Notes: generated by a model not told the origin, from the letters alone. Numbered from the stretch's first letter, positions 53,055-62,391 are shown. The stretch is DNA of 64,000 nt from Alloalcanivorax xiamenensis (GCF_009846745.1 NZ_AQPF01000010.1:1-64000); one strand, 5' to 3'. A program made the numbers and translations.

Positions 53055-54443
53055 TCAGGCCAGCCCGGGGCGTCCTGGCTGGCGCACTTTGATGGCGTAC
53101 TTGCGCGCTTTTCTCACCGCGGAGGTCTGGCTGATGCCGAGCGCATTGGCCACCCCGTAGGTGGTTTCGTATCGCGAGTAGGCTTGCTGCAGGACGCGCC
53201 GCTCAGTGTCTTCCAGGATCTGTTTCAGCGACGTGGCTTCGGGCCTCCCCCGGGCGCTGACGGCCCCTTCCGCCGATGACAGGCCGCCAACAATGGTGTG
53301 GCCTTCGCTGTTCACATAAAGGCGTTCCATGGTGTTGCGCAGTTCGCGGATATTGCCACTCCAGGGTGCATCGCGAAGTTTCGCCAATAGCGCGGTGGAG
53401 ATGCCGATTTTTCTGCCGTAGCGTTTCGCCAACTGGTCGAGGAACTGACGGGCCAGCAGTGGGATGTCCTTGCGGCGCCGGCGTAGCGGCGGAATATCGA
53501 TACGGTACACGTTGACGTGGTAGTACAAATCGTCGCGAATACGGCCATCACGGCGTTGCTGTTCAAGATCGTCGATGCTGGAGGAAAGCACCCTCACATC
53601 CAACTCAACCGGTTTGTCGCCGCCGTGGCGATAATGGACTCCGCAGGCGAAAGCGCTGGCCAGCTTCATCTGGATCGCCACGGGCAGGGCCGCGATATCC
53701 TCAAGATAAAGCGTCCCGCCCCGGGCCAGCTCCAGTAGTCCCGGCCGTACTCGCGGGGAGCCCTGGGTATCGCCGGTCTCCTCGCTGCCGAACAGTTCCC
53801 GCTCCATCCGCTCCTCGGGCAAAGCGCCGCAGCCGAGTTTGATGAACGGTTGGTGCCGCCGCTCACTGTGATCATGGATCCAGCGGGCCAGACGATGCCG
53901 GCCGGAACCGGGTTCGCCATGCAGTAACACGGGCGTTTCAAAGGCCGAGATGCGTTCGGCCTGGTGCATCACCGATTGCATGCTCTGATCTTCGGCGATT
54001 AGTTTGCCGTCTTCGTCGAGCCGGGATTTCAGGTGGGCGATTTCGTTCTGATAGGCCAGGTTGCGGGCCTCGGCCCGTTCCAGCTTTTCTTTCAGCGCGC
54101 TCAGTTCGGTAATGTCGCGCACGTTGGAAATGACTTTGTCGATAGTGCCGTCGGTATTGAATACCGGTGTCGCGGTGACGATGGTCTCCACTCCGGTGCT
54201 GACGTGTTGAAGGATGGTAACGACGTCCTGCTTCTCCAGTGCCAGCAGAGTGGCGCTGACGTCGAACATTCCCCGCTCGACCAGGGTTCGCATGTTCAGA
54301 CCGATCACATTTTCCCGCTTGAGGTGGGTGATGCGGCAAATCGCTTCATTGATGAACAGCGTGGTGCCGATGGCATCGGTGATCCAGATACCGTCGTAAG
54401 AGGATTCCACCGCTCTGGTGATATCGGACAGAGAGACGGTCAT
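53055..54443 (-). CDS. PAS-AAA+-HTH regulator, degenerate sigma-54 activator type
   Basis: The 462-residue protein has an N-terminal PAS domain (about 8-115), a short coiled segment, an AAA+ domain (about 145-370) and a C-terminal helix-turn-helix (ANALGISQTSAVRKARKY). Walker A reads GEPGSGRHRLA with Arg for Lys. The sigma-54-contacting GAFTGA loop is replaced by TGDTQG, and Walker B is GGTLYLEDI. It therefore probably cannot activate sigma-54 polymerase and may work like TyrR on sigma-70 promoters. Likely targets are the nitrilase or aldehyde dehydrogenase genes. Confidence 0.85.
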   Translation of the reverse strand: MTVSLSDITRAVESSYDGIWITDAIGTTLFINEAICRITHLKRENVIGLNMRTLVERGMFDVSATLLALEKQDVVTILQHVSTGVETIVTATPVFNTDGTIDKVISNVRDITELSALKEKLERAEARNLAYQNEIAHLKSRLDEDGKLIAEDQSMQSVMHQAERISAFETPVLLHGEPGSGRHRLARWIHDHSERRHQPFIKLGCGALPEERMERELFGSEETGDTQGSPRVRPGLLELARGGTLYLEDIAALPVAIQMKLASAFACGVHYRHGGDKPVELDVRVLSSSIDDLEQQRRDGRIRDDLYYHVNVYRIDIPPLRRRRKDIPLLARQFLDQLAKRYGRKIGISTALLAKLRDAPWSGNIRELRNTMERLYVNSEGHTIVGGLSSAEGAVSARGRPEATSLKQILEDTERRVLQQAYSRYETTYGVANALGISQTSAVRKARKYAIKVRQPGRPGLA

Positions 54444-54730
54444 GGGACGCCTCCGTTACTCATTATTGTGAAAAGAGATGTGAAAAAGAGATGTGAGAGA
54501 GGGGCGTGAAAGAGGGATGAGGAAGGGGGATGGCGCCCCCTGAAGCATTGCTGTCCCACGGTTTGAGGGCAGCCCGCGTACACCACCACGCTGACACGCA
54601 AATCGCTGCTAAAGCTTCCCACAGCGGCCTTGTCGAGACCTCTGAATGGATCTTTCCAAGGCCCGCTGTCCGGCATTGAACATAGCGTGCCAGCGAATTT
54701 TGGCGCTCCGCTCACGAACCGCCCCGACTA
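54444..54730. other. Gene-free stretch with purine-rich and octamer-like repeats
   Basis: Just upstream of the regulator start are four GTGA-led units (gtgaaaa, gtgaaaa, gtgagag, gtgaaag) spaced by 5-6 bp (54468-54512). At 54571-54606 is a segment similar to the left arms of the ACGC-type elements (cacgctgacacgcaaa). A degraded REP-like stretch runs from about 54610 to 54700. No gene is visible. Confidence 0.55.
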
Positions 54731-56155
54731 TCACAGCATGATCGATTTCACCTCGGTGAACTCCTCCAGACCATGGCTGCCCCACTCACGGCCGACGCCG
54801 GAATGTTTGTAGCCGCCAAACGGCGCATTGAGATCCAACTGGGCGCCGTTCAGATGCACCATGCCGGTACGCAGGCGGCGGGCGATGGCGGCGGCCTCGT
54901 CCTTATCCGCGGCGTAGACATAGCCGGACAGCCCGTAGTCGGAATCGTTGGCGATGGCCACCGCCTCGTCGAGGGTGTTGTACGGCAGCATGGTCAGCAC
55001 CGGCCCGAAGATTTCTTCACGGGCGATGGTCATCTGATTGTTCACCTCGCTGAACACGGTGGGACGGGCGAAGTAGCCTTTCTCCAGACCTTCCGGTTTG
55101 CCCGGACCACCGCACACCAGCTTGGCGCCTTCATCGATGCCGCGCTGGATCAGCGTCTGCACGCGCTCGAATTGGCGGGCGTTGGCGATCGGTCCCATCT
55201 GCGTCTCCTTTTCGGCGGACGGTCCCACCTTTATGGACGCACAGACCTTGGCGGCGATTTCCTCGGCCTGGGCCAGCTTGTCCGCCGGCACCAGCATACG
55301 GGATGGGGCGTTACAGCTCTGCCCGGTATTGGTCATCATCGACATGACGCCATGGGTCACGGCCTTCTCCAGGTCGCAGTCCGGGGTCAGGATATTGGCG
55401 GACTTGCCGCCCAGTTCCAGCGACACCTTCTTGAAGGAGTCGGCGGCCTCCCGGCTCACCGAGGCTCCGGCACGGGTGGAGCCGGTAAGGGACACCATGT
55501 CCACACGGGGGTCGGAGGAGAGCATCGGGCCGATCTCGGCGCCGTCACCGTAGATCATGTTGAAGACGCCGGCGGGCACTCCGGCTTCGTCCATGATTTC
55601 GGCGAACACGCAGGCCGACAGCGGCGCGAACTCGCTGGGTTTGAGAATCATGGTGCAGCCGGCGGCGATGGCCGGGCCGACCTTGCAGGTGACCTGATTC
55701 ATGGGCCAGTTCCAGGGCGTGATCATGGACACCACACCGGCGGGTTCATGGCGGATCAGGGTTTTGCCGGTGTTGGTTTCGAATTCGAAATTGCGTGCCA
55801 CTTCCAGAGCGGTGGCCAGGTGACCGAGACCGGTGGGGGCCTGCACTTTAGCGGCCAGACCGTGGCGTGGCGCGCCCATTTCCCGGCTGATGGCGTCGGC
55901 CATGTCGTCCAGACGGCGCTTGTAGGCGGCCAGGATTTTTTCCAGCAGCGCCAGACGCTCTTCCACCGGCGTGGCGGCGAAGTCATCGAAGGCGTCGCGC
56001 GCGGCCTGTATGGCACGGTCGGTGTCACTGTTGCCGGCCAGATACAGAGTGCCCTCGGAGGCTTCGGTAGCGGGGTTGATGACGGGATATTCGCGGGCGT
56101 CGTCGCCGGGTTTTACCCAGGCGCCGTTGATATAAAACCGAGCCAGGTTTTCCAT
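54731..56155 (-). CDS. Aldehyde dehydrogenase family protein
   Basis: The 474-residue NAD(P)-dependent ALDH has MITPWNWPMNQ, LKPSEFAPLSA, the Rossmann turn SLTGSTRAG, catalytic glutamate in LELGGKSANI and the nucleophile in NTGQSCNAPSR. EEIFGPVL and FGGYKHSGVGRE complete the fold. It oxidises an aldehyde to the acid in the cytoplasm. Start 56155 gives MENLARFYING, the usual N-terminus, after AAGGAG. It is divergent from an SDR gene, and alcohol-to-aldehyde-to-acid oxidation by the pair is plausible. Confidence 0.94.
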   Translation of the reverse strand: MENLARFYINGAWVKPGDDAREYPVINPATEASEGTLYLAGNSDTDRAIQAARDAFDDFAATPVEERLALLEKILAAYKRRLDDMADAISREMGAPRHGLAAKVQAPTGLGHLATALEVARNFEFETNTGKTLIRHEPAGVVSMITPWNWPMNQVTCKVGPAIAAGCTMILKPSEFAPLSACVFAEIMDEAGVPAGVFNMIYGDGAEIGPMLSSDPRVDMVSLTGSTRAGASVSREAADSFKKVSLELGGKSANILTPDCDLEKAVTHGVMSMMTNTGQSCNAPSRMLVPADKLAQAEEIAAKVCASIKVGPSAEKETQMGPIANARQFERVQTLIQRGIDEGAKLVCGGPGKPEGLEKGYFARPTVFSEVNNQMTIAREEIFGPVLTMLPYNTLDEAVAIANDSDYGLSGYVYAADKDEAAAIARRLRTGMVHLNGAQLDLNAPFGGYKHSGVGREWGSHGLEEFTEVKSIML

Positions 56156-56252
56156 GAGAGTGCTCCTTGTTATTTGGTGGACCGTTCTTCGTGAGAGGAC
56201 AGGGACAATACAATGCCCCCGGGGCGGCCAGAGGGTCAAAACAAATTAATGA

Positions 56253-56271
56253 AACACTATTCCAAAATGTT
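56253..56271. promoter_or_regulatory. Candidate operator between ALDH and SDR genes
   Basis: AACA and TGTT flank an A/T-rich centre (AACACTATTCCAAAATGTT; six of nine symmetric pairs match). It lies mid-gap between divergent genes close to an IclR regulator. Binding is a guess from position and symmetry only. The rest of the 312-bp gap shows no gene. Confidence 0.3.
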
Positions 56272-56467
56272 GACCGGCCGGCCCGCTCATGTCATCTTCC
56301 TGGAAAACGACAATCCAAGGAACCCCCTGAACGAACCGGTGGCCGTTTTTGCCCGGCTGCGCTCTTTCCCGGACGCTCCCAATCCGAACCGTTCCGCCGG
56401 CCAGGTCGTGGCAACGGCGATATGTCGTGGTTTTCAGTGGGTTCCCAATAACAAATGAGGAGAATGC

Positions 56468-57256
56468 ATGAACCGCTTCGATCAGAAGACTGTCCTGATC
56501 ACCGGTGCCGCCAGTGGCATTGGCCGTGCCGCCGCCCTGCGCTTTGCCGAGGAAGGCGCGCGCCTGGTACTGGTGGACCGTAACCTGGCGGGGCTCGAGG
56601 AAACCCGGGCCGCGCTGCCCGCCGGAACCGAGGCCACGCTGCGTGAAGTGAATGTGGCCGACGAGCAGGCGGTGAAGGCGCTGGTGGATGACATCGCCGC
56701 TTCCCACGGCGGCATCCAGGTTCTGATCAACAACGCCGGTACCGCCGGTAACGACCACTCTCCAGTGACCGAGAACAATACCGACAACTGGAACACCATC
56801 CTGTCCGTGAATCTGCTCGGTCCCATGTTCTTCATCCGCGCGGTGGCGCCTTATATGAAAGAGCAGGGAGGCGGTGCCATCGTCAATACCGCCTCGGTGG
56901 CGGGCATTCGTTCCGGAGCTGGTGGTAACGCCTACAGTGCTTCCAAGGCCGGCGTGATCAGCCTGACCAAAACCACCGCCTGTGATCTGGGCGGCTATAA
57001 CATTCGCGTCAACGCGGTCTGCCCGGGATTGATCGAGACCGGCATGACCAAGCCGGTATTCGATTACGCCCGCGAAAACAACAAAGAGGAAAAGCTGGGC
57101 AGCCGTTGCGAACTGCGTCGCTATGGGCGCCCTGCGGAAATCGCCGCGGCCATGGCCTTCCTGGCCAGCGACGACGCCAGTTACGTCACCGGTCAGGCGT
57201 TGGCGGTGGACGGTGGCAATACCGCCTCGTTGAACCTGCCTGGTATGAAAGTCTGA
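56468..57256 (+). CDS. SDR family oxidoreductase
   Basis: The 262-residue classical SDR has TGAASGIG (residues 12-19), acidic LVDRNLAG after strand 2 suggesting NAD, NNAGTAGNDHS, NTASVAGIRS and YSASKAG. It ends YVTGQALAVDGGN. Ribosome binding site AATGAGGAG precedes ATG 56468. It is divergent from the aldehyde dehydrogenase, and an IclR regulator follows after a hairpin. Confidence 0.92.
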   Translation: MNRFDQKTVLITGAASGIGRAAALRFAEEGARLVLVDRNLAGLEETRAALPAGTEATLREVNVADEQAVKALVDDIAASHGGIQVLINNAGTAGNDHSPVTENNTDNWNTILSVNLLGPMFFIRAVAPYMKEQGGGAIVNTASVAGIRSGAGGNAYSASKAGVISLTKTTACDLGGYNIRVNAVCPGLIETGMTKPVFDYARENNKEEKLGSRCELRRYGRPAEIAAAMAFLASDDASYVTGQALAVDGGNTASLNLPGMKV

Positions 57257-57330
57257 TTGACGCGAATACCGGGTCAGTCTGGTATATTTGGCGCTTTTAT
57301 CGACAACTATAAGATTCATTCATAAAGAAA

Positions 57331-57349
57331 GAGCGGGATAAACCCGCTC
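57331..57349 (+). terminator. Hairpin after the SDR gene
   Basis: GAGCGGG pairs with CCCGCTC around an ATAAA loop, 75 bp after the SDR stop and 36 bp before the IclR start. There is no T-run, so it is at best a weak terminator. Confidence 0.5.
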
Positions 57350-57385
57350 GCCATAATCCCGAAGCCTGACCGAGGAAAGAACACA

Positions 57386-58195
57386 ATGCGACGAGCCCCT
57401 ATGGGTAAAGAGGCCCAGTCGGCGGAGAAAGACCGGAACTTCGTCACCGCCCTGGCGCGGGGACTGGAGATCCTGCGTTGTTTCGGCCCTTCCGACGATT
57501 ACCTGGGTAACGCGGAATTGGCCAAACGCACCAATATTCCCCGCCCCACGGTATCGCGAATGACCGCTACTCTGACGCAATTGGGCTACCTGCGTTATGT
57601 GGAGCGATTGGAAAAATACCGCCTTGGCCCCGGCGTGCTGGATCTCGGTTACCGTTATCTGGCCGGGGAGGGCGTCCGTGATATCGCCCGTCCATTCATG
57701 CAGGATCTGGCCGATGCCACCGATTGCATGGTGGCGATCGCCGCCCCTAATGGTCCGTGGATGAGCTACATCCAGGTGTGCCAGGGCAGTGGGCCGCTGG
57801 TGCTGCGATTGACCGTGGGGTCACGGGTGCCGATGGCGGGGTCGGCGGTGGGCCGGGCCTATCTGGCCGGTCTCTCCGAAGAGGATCGCGACACCCATCA
57901 CCGCCTGATCCGCGAGCACGATCCGGAAGGCTGGCCGGAGTGGGAGAAAGGCTTGCGGAAGGCTTATCGCGAATATGAAGAATACGGTTTCTGCACCTCC
58001 GATGGGGAATGGAACCGCGATATCAGCGCCGTGGGGGTTCCCCTGGTGCTGGACAACGATTCCACCGTGATCCCCTTCAACTGCGGCGGCTCCTCGCTGC
58101 GTTTGAGCCGGCGGATTCTGGTGGAAAATCTCGGCCCCCGGCTCAAGGAGCTGGTGGGACAAGTCAAGGAAATGTTGCAGGGCCGGGACGTGTGA
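57386..58195 (+). CDS. IclR family transcriptional regulator
   Basis: The 269-residue protein has an N-terminal winged helix (about 18-80: FVTALARGLEILRCFG, NAELAKRTNIPRPTVSRMTA) and an IclR effector domain (about 90-260; GYRYLAGEGVRDIARPFMQD, GSRVPMAGSAVGRAYLAG). IclR proteins bind small organic acids and control aromatic or alcohol catabolism. Start 57386 is supported by GAGGAAAG. Likely targets are the adjacent SDR and ALDH genes and the following thioesterase. Confidence 0.92.
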   Translation: MRRAPMGKEAQSAEKDRNFVTALARGLEILRCFGPSDDYLGNAELAKRTNIPRPTVSRMTATLTQLGYLRYVERLEKYRLGPGVLDLGYRYLAGEGVRDIARPFMQDLADATDCMVAIAAPNGPWMSYIQVCQGSGPLVLRLTVGSRVPMAGSAVGRAYLAGLSEEDRDTHHRLIREHDPEGWPEWEKGLRKAYREYEEYGFCTSDGEWNRDISAVGVPLVLDNDSTVIPFNCGGSSLRLSRRILVENLGPRLKELVGQVKEMLQGRDV

Positions 58196-58238
58196 CGATC
58201 GGTGAGCCGACTCCGCGTCCGGTCCGGGAGAGCAGTGA

Positions 58239-58706
58239 GTGAGCAGTAGCATGACGCCGGACGTGGTGCCGGCCCTGAACCAGGCCGCGGAGAAATTCAA
58301 ACACGGGTTTCTGGGGACCATTGGTTTCCACTTTCTGGAATGGGAAGAGGACCGGGTGGTGCTCGGACTCAACGTGGAAGATAAGCATCTCAACCTGGGT
58401 AACGTGATTCACGGCGGTGTGCTGGCCACGCTGCTGGATGTGTCTGGAGCCTGCTCCGGCACCTATTGCCCCTATCCGGGGCGGGTGCGCAAGGCGTTGA
58501 CCCTGTCGCTGACCACCACCTTCACCGGTCAGGCCGGCCCGGGTCTGGTGCGTGCCATCGGCGTGAAGCGGGCCGGCGGTAACCGTATCTTCAACTCGTC
58601 CATGGAGGTGTTGGATGCCAACGACCGGTTGCTGGCGTTTGGCGAAGGCACTTTCCGCCTGCGTGGCGGTTCCGAGGATCCCAAGGGCGTGGTGGTGGAT
58701 TACTAG
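58239..58706 (+). CDS. PaaI family hot-dog thioesterase
   Basis: The 155-residue (or 151 from ATG 58251) hot-dog protein has the PaaI motif NLGNVIHGGVLATLLDVSGA with the HGG turn and the catalytic-helix Asp. TLSLTTTFTGQAG follows. It hydrolyses acyl- or aryl-CoA thioesters. The GTG start at 58239 has GGGAG upstream; ATG 58251 is the alternative. Probably cotranscribed with the IclR gene 43 bp upstream. Confidence 0.9.
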   Translation: MSSSMTPDVVPALNQAAEKFKHGFLGTIGFHFLEWEEDRVVLGLNVEDKHLNLGNVIHGGVLATLLDVSGACSGTYCPYPGRVRKALTLSLTTTFTGQAGPGLVRAIGVKRAGGNRIFNSSMEVLDANDRLLAFGEGTFRLRGGSEDPKGVVVDY

Positions 58707-58715
58707 GCGAGGTGA

Positions 58716-58886
58716 CCGGACGCCGGACGCTTTAGGTAAGAGGCTGGACGCCGGACGCTTTAGAACACCTCCTCTTCGAACATTGCGGAAATAAAAAAAG
58801 CGTTTTAGTGCTTGTCAGGGCGTTGGGTCTGGTTTTGCGTTACCGGCGTCCGGCGTCCGGCGTCCGGCGTCCGGCGTCCGGCGTCT
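58716..58886. repeat. Heptamer-armed element (GGCGTCC type)
   Basis: The left arm has GGACGCCGGACGC twice (58718-58730 and 58746-58758), 28 bp (four heptamers) apart, each followed by TTTAG. The right arm has five perfect GGCGTCC units and one GGCGTCT (58845-58886), in the opposite orientation. A core of about 85 bp lies between. The right-arm word is the one at the window start, 58 kb away. Confidence 0.9.
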
Positions 58887-59041
58887 TATCCCTAAGTCCC
58901 GTCTTTATAGTACTTTCGGCTAATTCCCTCATTTGATGGCGGGGACCGTCAAAACCCTGTGCTATGCTCCTTGGTATAAGTGTCTCCGGCCGATGGCGGG
59001 AGACACCGACCTTGGACCGATTGAGGCAGGAGCGGAACCCC

Positions 59042-59743
59042 ATGTATCAGGTTCTGGTTGCCGACGATCATCCGCTGTTTCGTGAAGCTATCGCCCGTGT
59101 CATTGACGATGGTTTCCCCGGCACCACATTGCTGGAAGCATCGGACCTGGATTCCACGCTGCGCCTGGTGGCCGAAAACGACGACCTGGACCTGGTGTTG
59201 CTGGATATCCATATGCCGGGTATGCAGGGGCTCAGCGGCCTGGTACGGCTGCGTAACGAGTTTCCCACGGTACCGGCGGTGATCGTCTCGGCGGAAGAAG
59301 AAAAAAGCGTTATTTTGCAGTGCATCACCTATGGCGCGGTGGGTTTCATCACCAAATCCTCGCCCCGTAAACAGATGATTCAGGCGCTGCGTCAGATTCT
59401 TGATGGTTCGGTGTATCTGCCTTCCCACATTATCCGAGCTGAGGGCGCCGGGGCGGCGATGGGGCGTTACGATCCCTCGTTCCTGCCGGCATTGCTGGAG
59501 ACACTGACTCGCAAACAACTGCAGGTTTTCGAACGCATGGCTCAAGGCGAGTCCAACAAGGTCATCGCCTATAAGCTCAATATCGCCGAGAGTACCGTGA
59601 AGGCCCACGTTTCGGCGATACTGCGCAAGCTCGGCGCCACCAATCGGGTGCAGGCGATCCTGTCCGCCAGCGATATCGATTTTTCCGCCTATCTGAAAGC
59701 GCCTTCGGTAGCGGCGCGGGATTCGGCGGTGAGTCCCCGTTAG
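59042..59743 (+). CDS. LuxR-family response regulator (NarL type)
   Basis: The 233-residue protein has a receiver domain (acidic pair ADDHPLFREA, phospho-acceptor Asp in VLLDIHMPGM, VSAEE and the lysine in FITKSSPR) and a C-terminal LuxR helix-turn-helix (LTRKQLQVFERMAQGESNKV, AESTVKAHVSAILRKLGATN). ATG 59042 follows AGGAGCGG. It precedes a FIST sensor and a hybrid kinase, which are probably its signalling partners. It resembles the ErbR/AgmR-type regulator of PQQ-dependent alcohol oxidation; that specific identity is inference. Confidence 0.92.
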   Translation: MYQVLVADDHPLFREAIARVIDDGFPGTTLLEASDLDSTLRLVAENDDLDLVLLDIHMPGMQGLSGLVRLRNEFPTVPAVIVSAEEEKSVILQCITYGAVGFITKSSPRKQMIQALRQILDGSVYLPSHIIRAEGAGAAMGRYDPSFLPALLETLTRKQLQVFERMAQGESNKVIAYKLNIAESTVKAHVSAILRKLGATNRVQAILSASDIDFSAYLKAPSVAARDSAVSPR

Positions 59744-59815
59744 TCCTGGCCGCCGGAGTGCATGAACCGGGTAACGAAGGCCGGGTAAATAACAACAAGT
59801 ATCCGGGAGTAGACC

Positions 59816-60985
59816 ATGACCGCTGCCCCGCCACAGGCGGTGTTGACCGCCTACAGCGACGCCCGCGACGAACAGGTGGCGGCGCGTCAGATCGCCGAGA
59901 GCCTGATTCACCCCAATCTGGGGTTCGTGCTGTTTTTCTGTTCGATCGAGTATGACCTGGACCGTCTCGCCGATGCCCTGAACGGTGAGTTTCGGGATTT
60001 GCCCATTTGCGGTTGCACCTCCGCCGGGGAAATCACCGCCCGTGGCTATGACCGCAATACGCTGGTGGCAATCGGCTTCGATGCCCGCTTCTTTTCCGCC
60101 GGCCATCATCTGATCGAGCACATGGACGGCTTCGGCCTGCTCGATGCTCAGCAACTTACCGACGGCCTGCTGTCGCAATGCCGGGAACGGGCCCAGGGGC
60201 TCACGCCGAATGAGGACAATACTTTTGTATTGACGTTGCTCGATGGCCTGTCGGTGAACGAGGAAATCGTCATCGCCACGCTCAACGCGGCGCTGGGGTC
60301 GATTCCCAGCTTCGGCGGTTCCGCCGGCGATGATTACCGGCTCGCGCAAACCTATGTCTATTGCGGGGGGCGCTTCTACAGCGACGCCGCCATTGTCGTA
60401 ATGGTCAGCACGGTACTGGATTTCGAAGTGTTCAGCACCCATCACCTGCATCCGTCCACGCCGAAGCTGGTGGTCACCGCCGCTGATGCGGAACGACGGG
60501 TGGTGCACGAGTTGGATGCGGAGCCGGCGGCTCTGGCCTATGCACGCCTGGTCGGGGTGCCGGTGGAGCAGCTCGATGACGTGGTGTTCGCCCGCTACCC
60601 GCTGGCGGTGCGCATCAATGATCACTATTACGCCCGCGCCATTCAAAAGGCCAATCGGGACATGAGCTTGTCGTTCTATTGCGCGGTGGAAAACGGCATC
60701 GTGCTGACCGCCATGCGCAACGCCTCACTGCATGACAACCTCACCAATACCCTGGATGACATCGAGTCGCGTCTGGGACCGCCCTGGGTGGTGATCGGCT
60801 GTGACTGCTGTCTGCGGCGGGCGGAACTGGAGGCCGATGAGGAGATTCCCCAGGCGTCGGAGCTGTTGCGTCAGCACCGGGTAGTGGGTTTTTGTACCTA
60901 CGGTGAGCAATATAATGGCATGCATATCAACCACACCCTGACCGGCGTGGTGATTGGACGCAAGATGGGCGCCGGTAATGGCTGA
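59816..60985 (+). CDS. FIST domain sensor protein (NosP-like)
   Basis: The 389-residue protein has FIST_N (about 20-215; FVLFFCSIEYDLDRLADAL, ICGCTSAGEITARGY, SIPSFGGSAGDDYR) and FIST_C (about 220-370; VIGCDCCLRRAELE, VVGFCTYGEQYNG) domains. FIST proteins are cytoplasmic ligand sensors. NosP members bind nitric oxide through heme and regulate the co-encoded kinase NahK. The stop overlaps the hybrid kinase start by 8 bp (ATGGCTGA), matching the nosP-nahK arrangement. The ligand is not proven here. Confidence 0.9.
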   Translation: MTAAPPQAVLTAYSDARDEQVAARQIAESLIHPNLGFVLFFCSIEYDLDRLADALNGEFRDLPICGCTSAGEITARGYDRNTLVAIGFDARFFSAGHHLIEHMDGFGLLDAQQLTDGLLSQCRERAQGLTPNEDNTFVLTLLDGLSVNEEIVIATLNAALGSIPSFGGSAGDDYRLAQTYVYCGGRFYSDAAIVVMVSTVLDFEVFSTHHLHPSTPKLVVTAADAERRVVHELDAEPAALAYARLVGVPVEQLDDVVFARYPLAVRINDHYYARAIQKANRDMSLSFYCAVENGIVLTAMRNASLHDNLTNTLDDIESRLGPPWVVIGCDCCLRRAELEADEEIPQASELLRQHRVVGFCTYGEQYNGMHINHTLTGVVIGRKMGAGNG

Positions 60986-62384
60986 TACCAGGAACGGTTC
61001 CGACAACGCCCGTCAGTCCCCTTGGGATCTGCACGAGGCACGCCTGATGGCGGAGAATGCCCGCCTCCGGCGGATCTGTGATGCCCTGATCGAACGGGTG
61101 GAGGGCAGTGGCATGGCGCCCACGGCCCCTTACGCGGCGTTTCAGCATTCGGTGGTTCTGGCCCAGCAGGTGCGTGAACGTACCCAGGCGCTGCGGGAAA
61201 CCAATAGCCAACTGATGGCGGAGATCGAGGAGCGCCGCCGGGTGGAACAGCGGCTGCGCGAGGCCACCGATAAAGCGGAACAGGCCAATCTGTCGAAAAC
61301 CAAATTCGTGGCGGCGGTCAGTCATGACCTGATGCAACCGCTCAACGCCGCCCGTCTGTTCACCAGCGCCTTGCAGGAGGACTCCGACGAGCGGGCGTCG
61401 CCAATGCTGAATCATATCGACACCGCGCTGCGCGATCTGGAATCACTGATCACCACGCTGTCCGACGCCTCCAAACTGGATGCCGGCGTGGTCAGCGCGG
61501 AGACCATGGCGTTCCCTCTGAGTCAGCTGCTGGATGTGCTGGCGGAGGAGTTCAGACAGATGGCGGGGTTGAAGGGGCTGCGCTTCCGCTACGTGCCCAC
61601 CTCCCTGGTGGTGCGTTCGGATCCGCAGTTGCTCAGCCGCATCATGCGTAATCTGCTCTCCAATGCCATTCGTTACACCGACCGGGGCACTGTTTTGCTG
61701 GGCTGCCGGCGCCGCGGCGCCGAAGTGGAGGTGTGGGTGGCGGATACCGGCATTGGTATCGGTGAGGATCAGATCGGCTCCATTTTCCAGGAATTCAAGC
61801 GTGGCAAGCGGGCGGTGGAATATCACGAGCGCGGCTTGGGGCTGGGCTTGTCGATCGTGGAAAAGATCAGCCGTATTCTTGAACATCCGCTGTCGGTGAC
61901 TTCCCGGGAAAACCAGGGCTCCCGGTTTCTGCTGCGCCTACCGGTGAGCAACGTGAGCCAGGCCCGCCAGCAGGCCCTGGCGCAGTCCTCCGAGGAACAC
62001 TCCGCTTTGACCGGCCTGCGGGTCTGGGTGGTGGACAACGACAGAGCCATCTGCGCCGGTATGCGCACCTTACTGGAACAGTGGGGCTGCCAGGTGGTGG
62101 CGGCGGAATCCCTGCCGGAACTGCGCCAGCAGGTGGATGTTGGCGCGGGAGATGCTCAGGTGTTGATCATGGATTACCATCTGGACCCGGACACCGACGA
62201 CGGCTTGACCGTTGCCGGACAGATCAACGCGGCACGCAGCGAACCCTTGCCGGTGATCATGCTCACCGCCGATCGTGAACAGGCGTTGAAGCAGCGCTGC
62301 GCGACGCAGGGCTATATGTTGCTGTATAAGCCGGTTAAACCGATGAAACTGAAGCTGGCGCTGCAGCATGTTCTGACGGGATGA
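60978..62384 (+). CDS. Hybrid sensor histidine kinase (NahK-like)
   Basis: The 468-residue cytoplasmic protein has an N-terminal coiled coil (about 20-105), a HisKA domain with phospho-acceptor in AVSHDLMQPLNAARL and a HATPase domain (NLLSNAIRYT, ADTGIGIGEDQ, ERGLGLGLSIVEK). A C-terminal receiver follows (VVDNDRAICAG, phospho-Asp in LIMDYHLDP, YKPVKPMKL). It has no membrane segment or sensor of its own, so the FIST protein is the likely sensor. Translationally coupled to it. Confidence 0.93.
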   Translation: MADTRNGSDNARQSPWDLHEARLMAENARLRRICDALIERVEGSGMAPTAPYAAFQHSVVLAQQVRERTQALRETNSQLMAEIEERRRVEQRLREATDKAEQANLSKTKFVAAVSHDLMQPLNAARLFTSALQEDSDERASPMLNHIDTALRDLESLITTLSDASKLDAGVVSAETMAFPLSQLLDVLAEEFRQMAGLKGLRFRYVPTSLVVRSDPQLLSRIMRNLLSNAIRYTDRGTVLLGCRRRGAEVEVWVADTGIGIGEDQIGSIFQEFKRGKRAVEYHERGLGLGLSIVEKISRILEHPLSVTSRENQGSRFLLRLPVSNVSQARQQALAQSSEEHSALTGLRVWVVDNDRAICAGMRTLLEQWGCQVVAAESLPELRQQVDVGAGDAQVLIMDYHLDPDTDDGLTVAGQINAARSEPLPVIMLTADREQALKQRCATQGYMLLYKPVKPMKLKLALQHVLTG

Positions 62385-62391
62385 TGGGTTG

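Noticed and set aside
56180..56230. Possible sigma-54 promoter upstream of the aldehyde dehydrogenase
   Set aside because: On the minus strand the GG and GC dinucleotides are 11 bp apart instead of 10, and the surrounding bases do not match.
56213..56458. 81-codon frame between the ALDH and SDR genes
   Set aside because: It spans the divergent promoter region, has no ribosome binding site and no recognisable features.
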